Assembly (NCBI RefSeq): GCF_019175285.1
Contig: NC_056528.1
Location: 20,957,066 to 21,021,065, forward strand
Length of the DNA: 64,000 nucleotides
Origin: Sceloporus undulatus
Lineage: Eukaryota; Chordata; Lepidosauria; Squamata; Phrynosomatidae
Reading direction: 5' to 3'
Within the stretch, counting starts at the first letter, position 1, and each line of letters starts with the position of its first letter. A program made the position numbers and the translations under genes. The notes below the pieces were generated by a model that was not told the DNA's origin, did no database searches, and was given only the letters and a program-made list of their open reading frames with translations. Below, one piece after another: positions 1-13,300 of the stretch.

Positions 1-75
1 AGATATTTAAACAAGGCTATCACATCACCTCTTAACCTTCCCTTCTTCAGGCTAAACATACTCTGTAAGATTAGC
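1..75 (-). mobile_element. CR1 LINE fragment, 3' part
   Basis: Read on the minus strand this resembles the part of CR1 that encodes the end of the reverse-transcriptase ORF (the stretch giving '[10 protein letters not shown]' in better copies at 15449-15664). It is cut by the window edge, so its true length is unknown. Confidence 0.6.
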
Positions 76-1052
76 ATATTATCTATTTTCATAAATTGCA
101 TAACGCCCACATTTCTGTCTTTATGAAGAGGCCACCCTTCAAATTACAGGACTGTTTGGCACCTTGTTCAATCTCTACCAGAGAAAAACCTTTCCATCCA
201 TGGAATACCTGATATGCCTTATAATAGGGGCAGGGCTACTGGATCTCAAGTAACAGAGATAATAAGAGACACCTGGCAACCCTAAATCTGTCTGGGATGC
301 AGTTAGTGGTTTATAAACTCCTGATATGTTTGCTGTGGTGACACTCCAGTTAAGGAGGTATAGAGTCTTGTTTTCAGCCCTGCTTAAAGAGATGCACTTG
401 GTTCCTTCCAAAGTTGTCCTGCTCCAGCTAACCTTGGCATTTACCTGTAAAGCAGTGAGTTGTCTTAGGTCACCTGATGCTGATCCTACAGAAAGGGAGG
501 AAGTGGAAATTTACCACCTGTCATCTAACTCTGTGATCTCCCTTCACTGCCGATTTTTAACTATCTACAAATGACTTTGAACAGTTTCATAGCATATTGT
601 AAAGCAGCATGTATGTCTGTGGAAAGCTAAGATTTTTGAGGCTGGAAACAACACAGACTGAGATACTGAGTGTTTGGTGGTTGATGTTAACTGAGAGTGC
701 ATCTACACAATGTAGTGTGACCTCACTTTAAGTGCTGTAGCTCCATCCTGTGGAATCCTGGGATCTATAGTTCTGCGAGGTCTTTTGCGTCATATGCTTT
801 TACTGTATTTAAACTACCTTTATTGTTTCAAACTGCTTTTAACTTGTTTGTTTTTCATTTTACTTGGATAGCTGCCCTGAGACCTTTTTGAAATGAGATG
901 AGATGGGGAAGAGATATTGTAATAAGCAATACATAAATAAATACGTTGGTCATTCAATTGATTCAATCAGGTCTTTACTGGGAATGAGGAATGTTATCCC
1001 TTGAATGGCTTTTTAAAATAGCTGATTTCTCTTTCTCTCACTCTTCCCGCAG
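76..1052. other. Upstream/intronic DNA of ZER1 with repeat fragments
   Basis: No convincing exon is seen. Positions 697-782 resemble one arm of the palindromic MITE family described at 31975 (motif 'GGAATCCTGGGATCTATAG'). Positions 810-945 end in an A/TAAATA-rich tail like an old L2-type LINE or SINE 3' end. The rest is unassigned. A non-coding first exon of ZER1 would be expected upstream, perhaps outside the window. Confidence 0.4.
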
Positions 1053-1356
1053 CTGCCTTGACAGAATTGGGAAGTCAACTCGGAAATCTGGAAAGAAGGG
1101 AAGGGAATTTCTACGGGGGGAGGAAAAAAGTGCCAATTGCCTCCTCGCCTCACGTTCCTCCCCCTCCCTCCCCTCTTTCCCCCCTCTATTGCCACAAAAT
1201 GGCCTCCGACAGCCCAGAGTCCCTGATGACCCTGTGTACCGATTACTGTCTTCACAATTTGGAAGGGACCCTCTTCTACTTGCTGGACAATGAGACCCTC
1301 CGTCTCCACCCGGATATATTCCTTCCAAGTGAGATCTGTGACAGACTCGTCAATGA
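1053..1356 (+). CDS. ZER1: ZER1 first coding exon with 5' UTR part
   Basis: A pyrimidine-rich tract ending in CAG at 1050-1052 looks like a splice acceptor, so 1053-1198 is probably 5' UTR joined to an unseen non-coding exon. The coding part, 1199-1356, ends with two bases of the Glu-53 codon before a GTAAGT donor. The encoded N-terminus holds the presumed elongin-C/CUL2 contact segment ([10 protein letters not shown], then [12 protein letters not shown]). Confidence 0.9.
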
Positions 1357-4300
1357 GTAAGTTGTTGGTATTTATACTCACTGTGCATCTGGGTGAGGTT
1401 TTTATGGTACAGGTTCCTTGTTTGTTCCCAGAATTTAATGAGGAATTGAATCCTGGTCTCCAGAGTCATAGTCCAGCACTCAACCTGCTATGCTATGCTG
1501 GCTCTCGAAACCTTCCTCCACCACTCCACTTAATCTCAGCTTTAAAACCTACAGTTCCCAGAATTCCATAGCACTGAACGATGGCAGTTAAAGTGATGTC
1601 AAATTGGATTATTTCTGCAGTTCAGATGCAGCCCTAGACGTAACTCTACTTCCTCAGATGCATGGAGTGAAGTGCCTAGGGACAGACCTTTATAAGCAGG
1701 CTGTGTTTGTGACTGGCAGTAGAAATGCAAAACTTCTGGGTATGGTGATGAAGGCTGCATCGACACTACAGAAATAATGCAGTTTGACACTGCTTTAACT
1801 GCCATGGCTCAATTCTATGGAATTCTGGGATTTGTAGTTTTGTGAGACTACCCCTAGAGAGAATTTGGAGGCAAAAGACTTTGTGGGGGTGTCACACGCC
1901 AAGATCTCCTCAGGGGACCAATGCAGTCCCACCTTCCACAGTTGCCCACCCCTACAATAAGAAACAATCAAATGGTTTCTTGCAGGGCTTTTATTGTTTT
2001 AACGAACATCCCTTCCCTGATTGACATCTATCCCTTCTGTTAGGTATGTGGAGCTGGTAAACGGCGATAGCATCTTTAAGCACAACGAGAACTTCTTCAC
2101 CCTCTTCTCAGATCCTCGGAGCACCAGATTGGCACGGATCCATTTGCAGGGAGACATTGTACAGGATCAAGATTTAGAAGCCATTCAGAAACAGGTACAA
2201 CATAAAGAACTAATTAGCTCTTTCTGTTTAATTGCAAGGCTTGAAATAATGTCAAAGTAGAAAACTCTGAGCTGTTTATCAATAGAATCTTCGATTAATC
2301 ATCTTTCGGCTTGATAGAAAAACTATCTTCTTGTCCTCAATAAAATAATTCTTATATTATACAGTTGTGCCTCTGAGAATGCTACAATACTGTTGTCGGT
2401 GTGACTGAGTTCAGAGGTGTGGTAGCATGGTAGCAGCATTAGTTCAAGGGTGATGGTTTCCATTGCTGGAATTTATTTGTATAAGTCTCACACAGGAGCC
2501 ATGAGGGCATCTATAAGGTCCCCACATTTGATGCTATAGTGGTGAAACAGGTGATGGTCCCCCACATTTGGTGCCATAGCAGTGGGACAAGTGTCATAGT
2601 GGCTGGAAAGATGTAGGCCATCACGTTTGATACCATAATGGTGGGACAGGTAGACATCCTCAACTGTTGGTGGCAGCAGTGGGATTAGTGGAAGCCTTCA
2701 CAGGGAATGGATTAGCTTTTAAATGAGCAGTTTGATGGAATTCCCCTCACATGTTTTTCATTATACCACCTCCAAGAAGTTAAAGGAATTTTAAATATAA
2801 TCTTAGGACACCATGGGATCTTCAGATATTGAGCAGAGTAGAAATAAATGAATAAACCATCCCTAAGGGTAACTTTTCCCAAGTGTTTCCCTGGCTCTTG
2901 TCTTGTAGGACTTGATTGAGCTCTTCCTAACCAACTGTGAGAAGCTAACAGCCAAGAGCCTCCAGACCCTGGGCAGCTTCAGCCCCACCCTCGTGTCTCT
3001 CAGCCTTTTCGGTTGCGCCAACATTTTCTATGAAGAGGAAAACCCTGCAGGCTGCGAAGATGACTTCAACCCCACCCGCCAAGTCTTGGTCAAAGATTTC
3101 ACCTTTGAAGGCTTCAGTCGCTTGCGTTTCCTCAACCTGGGCCGGATGACGGAAGGGGTGAATGTGGAGACCTTGCTCCGTCCTTTAGCCTCCCTGACGG
3201 CTCTGGATCTTTCAGGGATCCAGATGAATGACCTTCTTTTCATGACCCAATGGAAAGAGAGCTTGGCTTCTTTAGTGCTTTACAACACAGACCTCTGCGA
3301 GGAGCACATCCAAGTCATAGCTCAGCTGCGCAAGCTCAGGTTAGCTGATGGCTTTTCACATGCTTGATCCCCAGTTGAAAGTCTTCATTTGGCATAGTGC
3401 TATTTACGTGCATAACTCCTGGCCATTACTTGGCTAGGAAAAATTGGTACCAGAATAGAGACATTTAAAGAGCATTTAAATATGTTTCAGCAAACCTCTT
3501 TCCACAACTAACAATATATATATGCTGTGGGCACTTGTGCCATTTTGTCCCTCCTAGCTTCCCGTCCATGGAAATTCAAGACTGTGAATGGGAAGTCAGA
3601 AAATCCAGAGGGATGGCTGTACTTTCTTACCCTTCTGGCTTGTTTAATAAACCAGGAAGGACAAGAGTCTAAGACATATATGGTAGCTCTCGCCTCTCTA
3701 AGGATCCTACCCACATCCTCAAGCTGCACAAATTGAAAAGTGTCCATCAACACTGGACACTTGACAGCCTCTCATTCATAGGGTCACCATAAGTTGAAGT
3801 CATCCTGGTAATAGCTAACAACTTATAACATAACTTTATATATAATATAATATATTTATGAGCAATACCATAATAAAAAGGAAGCTGAAACCTTTTGCTC
3901 ATTTTATATTTTTTAGTTCTGTTTGCTAATCACTTCAATAAATATTATACACATGAGCAAAGCGATTTTATAAATCCTAGAGTCATAGAATCATTAATTT
4001 GGAACCACACTTAACAAATGCCTGCTACAAGACTTTAAATTATAATTAATAATAATGCCACGATATCTCTAGCTTAGAGCCAAAGAATTATTTCCTGCCT
4101 TTCTCCTAGTATATAGTGATCATCCTTGGTTGAATCACTCCACCTGTATAGTGGTCTTCTTTTTCTACTGCTTCCCACTTTACCAATCATTGTCAACTTT
4201 TCCCATGAGTTGCATTGTCCCATGGTATGTCCAAAGTAGGACAGCCTCCATTTAGCCACCATCACCATCAGGCTTGATTTATTCTCTGACCCATCCATTT

Positions 4301-7300
4301 GTCTTTTTATCAGTCTATGGTATCTGTTGTCCAGCACCACATTTCAAATGAATGATAAAGTCTGGAAACTTGCAGAGCAAGACACAAGATTCTGCACAAG
4401 AAGCAACCTTTCTGCTCTTTGTATGGAATTTGAACACACTTGGTACCATGCTTATTATTCAGTGTACTTGTAAAGTATCTCAAGAATGCAAAAGATGTTA
4501 ATCCCAGTGTTGGTGTTATATGTTCTGACTATCTGGTAGGTGATGAGCTGTTCCCTCTCTGATTGTTGCCAGGCACTTGGATATCTCTCGGGACCGCCTC
4601 TGCAGCTATTACAAATTCAAATTGACACGCAAGGTTTTGAACCTCTTTGTGGAGAACCTAGTGAACCTCATCTCTCTGGATATCTCAGGCCACACCATGT
4701 TGGAGAACTGCACTTCCTCATGCCTAGAGGAGAAAGTGGGCCAGACGAGGTAAGGATGGCAGGCCCAGTCTTGAGGGCCAGAACGGGGTTTAAGCAGGAC
4801 CGGCCCTGTTATGAGGCAGCGTACAGGTGAAGATTTTCCTATCCAGGCAGGCCTTTGTCCACTGACTGCCTGCTAAGGTCAAGGGTTTTAACAGATAATG
4901 CTGAACTTCATGACAGTGATGCCAGTGATAAAAAAACCTATTATAAGTAATAGTATGAATGATATAATAATATAATTATATGACAGTATTACAAATAAAT
5001 TATAATTCAGTGCCATAGCCGTGTTAGCACTAGCAGCTTCATTTATATACAATTTCATACCACACTAAGCAGTCCATAAGTGGTTTATGACTATACGTTA
5101 ATTGCCCCCAACAAGCTAGATACTCATTTTACCGACCTCAGAAGGGTGTTAAGTTTATTGGTCATGTTAGCCACATTTGCCACATACACACAGGGGAAAG
5201 AAGGAGTAGTACAAATACGAAACTATGCAATGCGTTACAGTTCTTTAAAAAAACATCCAGACAGAAATGCAGAAGGCACTGCAATATAAGCAAACTGAGT
5301 GATGTAAATAATCAAAATATACATAATTATCAAACAATATTAAAAATGCCAAAAACTTTTTTGGAAAACAAAAAAGTTTTTCATATGAAATTTTAAATCA
5401 ATGAGGGAAAGAAAAGTCTGCAAATGTCCAGGGAGGTAATCTGGATTCCAAGAGCTGGAACTGCAGGACCTGCCTGGGGAAAGGAATCTGTCACACTTTG
5501 GTTGGGTGAGAAGCCTAGTCTTCCTAGAAGGCAGATGCTAAGCAGGCTGGTGAAAAGAAATGAGGGCTTGAAAGGGAGCTCAGTTGCCTAGGGCTTTAAA
5601 ATTTAAAATTGGCAACTTATTTAGAGCCATGTGTAACTATTCATTTTTTAAAAGCAATTTTCCAGGTTTTCTGATGGCAAGTCTGCTTGTTTTCCCCCCT
5701 CAATATATTTCTCCAGCACCAATCCAGAAGAGAGCAGCATCACTCCTTTCAGGAATCTGAAGCGGCCACTCCAGTTTCTGGGCTTGTTTGAAACCTCTCT
5801 CTGCCGTCTCTCACACATCCCAGCCTACAAGGTAAGGAAGAACAAAAGATGAGAGAACCGATAACAAAAGATGTTCACTTTTTGTAACGGTTTCAAGGTC
5901 CCCTTTAGCCTGCTTCCAGTCAGTGTAGAAGACATAGGCTGCCAGGGTAATTCTTACTCAAAATACTCTTTAAATACCCCAAGGGCTGTCACAGAAAGGA
6001 GGGTGAAGATTTGTTCTCTGCTGCCCCAGAAGGTGGGACTAGGTCTAGTGGTTTTAAGTAACGGTAGATTTCGACTGAACATTACAAGGAACTTCTTGAT
6101 GGTAAGAGCAGTTTGGCAACCACTTGTGTCAGGAGGTGAGGAGGTCTTTTTCTTTGGATCTCTTCTGCCTTGAGCCCCATTATTGGGGAGAAAAAGGTCA
6201 GATATAAAGAAATAAGATGATGATGATAATACTTGGTCCCCTCCTCTGAATTACTCATCCCAGCCTTCCAAACTCTGTGGCTAATTACAAATTCGAAACC
6301 CAGCCCTTCTCTTTTTCAGAACCCTACACTTTGCCTTTCCTGTTCTTTCTCATGTCTGAATATTTTCCATTTCACTATGTTAGGTTACAGGAGATAAAAA
6401 TGAAGAGCAGGTTCTTAATGCCATTGAGGCCTATACAGAACACCGGCCTGAAATTACGTCTCGAGCCATTAACCTCCTCTTCGACATTGCCCGCATTGAG
6501 CGTTGCAACCAACTCCTAAGGGCCCTTAAGGTGAGTGTGCAGCTCTGTGTGAAGAGGAGCCACTGAGTGGTAAGAGAATATGGGTTTCAGTGAGGAAGGT
6601 CCCAATCTGGTCTGCTAGATTTAGGGCATCCTGGACATGGTTATTTAGTGAACATGCACAATATACTGGTCAGGTATCCCTTATCTAGATTCTGAAATCT
6701 GAAATACTCCAACATTCAAAATCTGTTTAATGAATGGCTTTGATAGGGACACCTTTGTTTGCTGATGGTTCAGTGTACTCACACCTTGTTTAATGCACAA
6801 AACTATTTTAAAAGCTGTATAAAATTACCTTCAGACTATGTTTATAAGGTCTATATGAACATAAATTAATTTCATGTTTAGACCACCTCCAAGTTATCTC
6901 ATTATGTACAGTTGTCCCTCCATACCCATGAATTCAATCATCCACAGTCTGAAAATATTTTTAAAATGTATAAATTGATTTTGCCATTTTATGTATAATA
7001 TCATTGAATATAATGGCATTTTACTATGCCATTTACTACCATAAACGAAATAAATAAATGAAAATTATCAGAGATGAAACATTTCTAATGGGGATGGGGG
7101 AGGTCTCTCATAAAGATGAAAATATTGCAAAAGATTGGGGAAAAGGTACATACGTATGGTATAATGTACATACCTCATTTTTGCAGCTAGTCATCACTGC
7201 ACTCAAGTGTCACAAATACGATAAAAACATCCAAGTGACGGGGAGTGCGGTCCTCTTCTACCTCACCAACTCAGAGTATCGGCATGAGCAAAGCATTATG

Positions 7301-10300
7301 TTACGGCGACAGGTCATCCAGGTGGTGCTGAACGGCATGGAATCTTACCAGGAAGTCACTGTAAGCAGAACCACACCAAGTTCATAGGGTTAGATATCAA
7401 TGGAGCCTTGACATTACTATTTGTTTTGATAAGTTGTCTCTTATGTCTTGTTCGTCATGTCTTCACAATGTATATGTTGCTCCTCCAGGCTGACCCCGGA
7501 GCATTCTGGCCCCCTTTCCTGCTCTTTTTTGCTTTGAGTTTTTGGGTTTTACAGCAAAGGACAGATGGCTATTTTCTCACATGGTTCCCATTCATTGCCT
7601 GCTGCCACTGCTGACGTCAGAACGAGACACCCAGGCTGTCAATGCCGGGCATCTCACTCTGACTTCAGAAAGACTTGTGCTTGTAGTGGCAGGCACTTCA
7701 CAGGGACCACAAGTGAAGGCTGCCACCATTCTCACTGCAAAGAGACTCAAAAACCTGCAGCAAAAGGTATTTCTTCTGTTTCAATCTGTTTCTTCTCCTT
7801 TTCTCCACCTCTGTCAGCAAATCTTTATATTTCAGATAATTTATATATGGAGTTTAATGCCAAAGTTAATTGACAGTGTCTACAAAGAGCACTAAAAAAA
7901 AAACCCATAATGCTAGACTCACATATAATTTAAAAATTGGTAACATCCCTGACTGTCCAGGGTAGAATCTGTGCAGCTGTGGCTAGTCCTTCAGTTCCTA
8001 TATCTCTCCTCTTTTCTTTCTGCCTTGGCAATCCAATTTGATCCAAGGTTCTAGTGAGATGAAGAGCAGGGATATGGACCCACAACTGATCCCTCCATAC
8101 CCCCCATGCCAGGAAAATAGTTCTTGACCACCTGCTTTGTCTCCAACAGTCTATTCACCACGCTGATCATATTGTCCCCTCACAGCCACAACAGGGGACT
8201 TCTCAATGGAATGCCATTACCAACCAGAAGTCCGTTCTCTTTGTTTTCTGTGACCATAAGGGACTCATACACTTCAGCCCAATTTGACCAACTTATGGAC
8301 AATGACAATCAGTCAATTTGATTGTTTGTATGTAAGCTCCCCTAGAATTCTTTGAGGTGAAACAGAAGGTCGGAATGAAGGAGCTTCCAGCTGCTTTGGA
8401 TGTGTGCCAGTTAGACAACAAATGCCTCCAAAGTGTCCAGAAGCCACGCCAAAGCCACACTCTGGTCCTTTGGACCAGAGCAAAAAGGACCTTACATAAT
8501 CCCACTCCTCTCAGCCCCTGCTTGCATGGCCCTTGGGAGTGGGTCATGCGGTCAGCAAGGTTTGGACCTACTTCTGGCCTGAGCAGACGCAGGACGTTCT
8601 TTTCTGCCCATCTGCTCTGGCCCTTTCTTGCTGAGGAGGAAAGTAAAAATCTTGAAATAAGCTAGGTTTTTTAGTTGGCACCCCATACAAGCACACATTT
8701 TTGCTTTGCTTTCCCAGGTACAAAGGAACTGTTGCCTGACTCTGTGCAACTTCAGCATCCCAGAGGAGCTGGAGTTCCAGTATCGCCGGGTCAATGAACT
8801 ACTCCTGAACATCCTCAACCCAACGCGGCAGGATGAGTCTATCCAGCGGATTGCTGTGCATCTGTGCAATGCCCTGGTGTGCCAGGTGGACAATGACCAC
8901 AAGGAGGCTGTGGGCAAAATGGGCTTTGTCATGGTAGGTATGGTCTCAGAGCAGGGCACTTAACATTTGCCGAGGCTGAATGGATATTCTAACCCTTCCT
9001 TCATCTGTGTTGAGGGTCATAGGTTTTCTGAACTGGAGACACCCTTAAAGGCGGGTGTTTTTACATAATTGCCCAGAGGTGAAGGGGAATATGCCCTCCT
9101 CCTCTTATTAAAATGCTATTAAGAGACATTTCAGGGACATTAGATGTTGGGTGTAGGGTCATAACTCAGTGATGGAGCACCTGTTTTCCATGTGAAAGAT
9201 TCCCAGTTCATTTCCCAGTAAGTCCAGGTAGGGAGGAGAAAAATTCTGGCCCAGCATCACAAAAACAGAAGGGGCTGGGTCTTAGATATCACACACTACA
9301 GGAGTAAAGATCACAATTTAGAGGAATTGCCCTGTATAAACTATGCACACCAAAAATCAATTTCAGTAAACAACAGTAGAAACGTTCCAAAAATACCACA
9401 TTGTAGGGTTTTAGAAAATACAAATCAGAGCTACAACAGTTGTTTCCAAACTATTGTGACTTTCCAGATATTTCAGACTTCAGATCCCAGAATCCCTGAC
9501 AGTTGGCCAAGGTGGCTGAGTCTTCTGAGAGTTGAAGTCCAGAACACCTGAAGAACCAGAGTTTGGGGTCCACAAGGAAAAGAGAAAGTGAACGAACAGT
9601 GTAATAGGTCAAGTTTTTCTTTCCCCTGTGTCAAATGTAGAATAATAGAATCATAGAGTTGGAAGAGACCACAAAGGCCATCCAGTCCAATCCCCTGGGA
9701 AGGTAGTGGGACTGAGAAAAAGGCTTTTACAGACGATCTTATAGCCTGAAAAGCCTCATATGGGGTCTTTCAGATCGCCTGGCCCCAAATTGTACCAATT
9801 AAGTTCAGTAATATCCAAAATTCACAAAACAGTCAACTGAAATACATAAAATGCATCATGCAAGCATTCAGAGATCCATTGGCTACATTATCAGGCAAAG
9901 GTGTTAAAAATCAAAGCGAAGAAAGAGAAGTGCCAATTCATATGTACCAGTTACATAACCCTTCCAAAATACAGGATTTAGGGCCCTTGATTTTGAAAAA
10001 TATAGACAAAATGTCACATCCAGCCTATAATACTATTTCATCCATGGGTCCTTCCTAATAAAAAAAACAAAACTTTTTGACCTGTAGTCCCAAGTTTGTT
10101 CTGAGTGCATGATATGAAAAACAGAATACTTTTTAATGTGGTTATTATGTGCTTTTTATGTAGTTATTCAAAGACCAGAAACCAACGCTGTTTCTTTATC
10201 TTACGAATCCCTGGAGCTAAAGTGTTACCAATTCAACTTTCTTTTCTAATGATTACAGTCAGCCCTCCATATCCAAGGATTTTTTATCCACAAATTCAAG

Positions 10301-13300
10301 CATCTACAGTAAAAATGCTTAAATTCCAAAGAGGAAACCTTGATTTTATCATCTTATATAAGGGAAACCATTTTATTCTCCATGATATTTAATGGGGCCT
10401 GAGCATCCACGGATTTTGGTATCCACGGGGGATCCTGGAACCAAACCTTAGTGGATATCAAGGGCCCACTTTACATTGACCTTCATCTCCCTTTCTGTGA
10501 GTTCTGAACTTATTTTTCCTTGTTTTCTATGAACAGACAATGCTGAAGCTCATTCAGAAGAAATTGGGGGATAAAACGGTAAGATCTATCTCCCATAAAA
10601 AACAGAGTGACTCATAAAAACAAATAGCTGGATCATCAGGAGCCTGGCAAAAGAGCTCCAGAACATAGAAAAATACTTTGTGGGGTTACAGCATTGAGAA
10701 TCCTCTTGCTATCACACAGCCACTTTCTGGGCTGCCTGGATTCTAGATGCTATCATCTTTTCTAAGCCCTGGCTGGTTTTGAGTTGGCATTTTGCTTGTT
10801 TTAAATTATTTATTTCCAGATTGTTTTTCCCTCCATACAAAGGGACAAACACAGTTGAGAAGAGAGGGATTGAAGATTAACTTGTAGTGTAGACAGGTAT
10901 TCAGGGTACCCTGGAGACAGAGTTCCAGGATCTTTCAAAGTGGAGTCATGACAAAGTGGTGTGAAATGGATATAAACTATTTAGAGCAGGAACACTCCAG
11001 TTCTCCCCTTCTTTTTACTTCTTTCTAAAGGTTGTCATGTCTGTAGAATGGTTTTTGTATGTAGATTTCTCACACCTTAGGCTTCATCCCCTGAGATTAA
11101 GCCATGTTTCTTCTCTTTTCTGCTACTTTTGTAGTGTGACCAGGTGATGGAGTTCTCCTGGAGTGCCTTGTGGAACATCACAGACGAGACCCCTAACAAC
11201 TGTGAGATGTTTCTCAACTATAGTGGTATGAAGCTCTTCTTGGAGTGCTTGAAGGTGAGTGTGGAGTTTGGGCCTTAAAAACATTTAAAACACGGTATAT
11301 AAATAAGCTACAAAATAGAATCACTCATCATTCTCCTAAAAGATTAATCTTTTCTCAATAAATCCTTTGAGTTCATGGGACCTTGTTCTTCTCTCTTTCT
11401 CCACCTGCTTTGAATAGGAGTGATGAGAATGGTGAAACAGTTTATTCACAAGGCCTCCTTCTGAGCCAAAGTTCTAAATCCTAAATGCTGTTATATTGGC
11501 AAACTCCACTGTCACTGCAAGCATAAACACACAAGAACACCAAGAAGCTTCCCAAAAAGCTTTTTACAATCTCCAGAAGCTGGCTTGGGTGCCTTTTCCA
11601 CAGATTGGGAGATAGACATTGCTCCCAATGGCTGAGGAATGTTTGCTGCCAGTCTTATCTGTACTGGCTGATTGTTCAGTGAGAATGGCTGAGACACCAC
11701 CACCTGAATGGCAGGAGTGCCAAGCCCTTTTCCAAACACTCTTGTGTTGCTGCTCTCCTGGAGGGTGGCACAATAGTAGCATCCTCTAGATGTTTTGTGG
11801 CAATGTGGACTTTAGTCCCAACATATCTGAAGGTTGCTGGATTGAGGAAGGCTATTTAGGAGCAGGCAAGAAGGCCCACCAAAGACATTTTGCTGCTTGA
11901 GGCAAAGGGAAAATGCTCTTTTTCTCTGTACCCATACATTTAACTACATAGCAGTTGAATGTGACTTTGGTACTTATAATGAGACTGAATGCTACTCCAC
12001 ACCTGAAGCATCAGGCCGGTTGACATAACTTTGACATACATATAGCATTAGCAGGGAAGCATTCCAGCTCTTCAGCTGATGAGCTCTAGCAGCCCCTCAC
12101 AGCCAGTGGTAGAACTGGCCTCCCAAATAAATTCTATCCCTTGGCCAGCAATCAGATCAAATCCCATAGCTAGATATATCTCCATAGCTGGACAGCCCAA
12201 GGCAAGGGCAATGAAAGATGGACACCCAAGGGTTGTATAGTGCAGATGCAAACAGGAAAAAACAAAGAGCACACAGATGACACATCCCCTCACACCAGCT
12301 ATGAGAACTATACAAGCAAGTCAGCAACAGAGGGATATTCACTCCCCCAATCCATTCTCAGCCTTCATCTCTTCCCAGCATCAGACTGTCGAGCAAGTAT
12401 CCAGCAAAGTCACTAATATAAACTAGATCTTTCATTCTGTTCAACAGCTGATAATGTTTAGCCTTGGTGATCACAAGGACTCCCAAACCCATCTGCCTGG
12501 TACCAGGGCTCTGTTCACTATGCAGGATATATTGGCTTTGGCTGTGAGTTTGCATGCATTTGGATCCGGCTCTTTGGCTTCCTTTCTGAGTTCTGTTGCT
12601 GCCTCTGGTTCTTTTTTTCCTCAGGAATTTCCAAACAAGCAGGAGCTGCATCGCAACATGTTGGGCCTTCTGGGGAACGTTGCTGAGGTACAAGAGCTCC
12701 GCCCGCAGCTCATGACTTCCCAGTTCATCACTGTGTTCAGGTGAGGGCACTCCTGCTGTCGCTCAAAGGGTTCAAGGGCTCTTTATTGCTGCTGTCGCTG
12801 GCATTTAAAGGCTGGCATCCCAACTAGAATTGGTCCATTCAGTCAGTTGTTTCATGGTGAGTCAATATGTAGATAAATCTAATCAATTTGATCAGTCTAC
12901 CCTAGATAAGACTAGACAGGAACATAGGCTGATACCGGCTCCACACTAGTGATGTGTTAAATGGGCCTCACAGCCAAAAATTATGCTGAGAAAAGGGGGA
13001 GAAAGTGAGGGGCTAAGAGCCCACATTGGGGTTACAGAGTGTATCTTCACTAGCATAGTTACTCAGTGGTTGCACTACAGCATCCTTCCACTGAATAATG
13101 TCATGCTGCAACTCATTGTTTATCTGACAGTGCACCTGTCAGTTGTTCCATTGTACAGTGAGGAATGTGCATTGGCTGTGTATGTTGAACTACATGGATA
13201 AATAGTGCTGCTCATCAGAAAGTAGCTGCAAAGGTTTATGTCACAGCTTTAGTTCCATGATAGAGCCACTGTTTTGCATTCAGAAGGACCCAAGTTCAGT

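Noticed and set aside
7545-7770. Candidate extra exon in ZER1 intron 7
   Set aside because: The ZER1 reading frame joins exon 7 to exon 8 without it and matches the family length; no good acceptor-donor pair flanks the frame.
8552-8959. Minus-strand frame overlapping ZER1 exon 8
   Set aside because: It is the complement of a confirmed coding exon and has no family resemblance.
11512-11780. Open frame on the minus strand in ZER1 intron 10
   Set aside because: Short, antisense to ZER1, without recognised homology or splice signals; probably chance or an old repeat.
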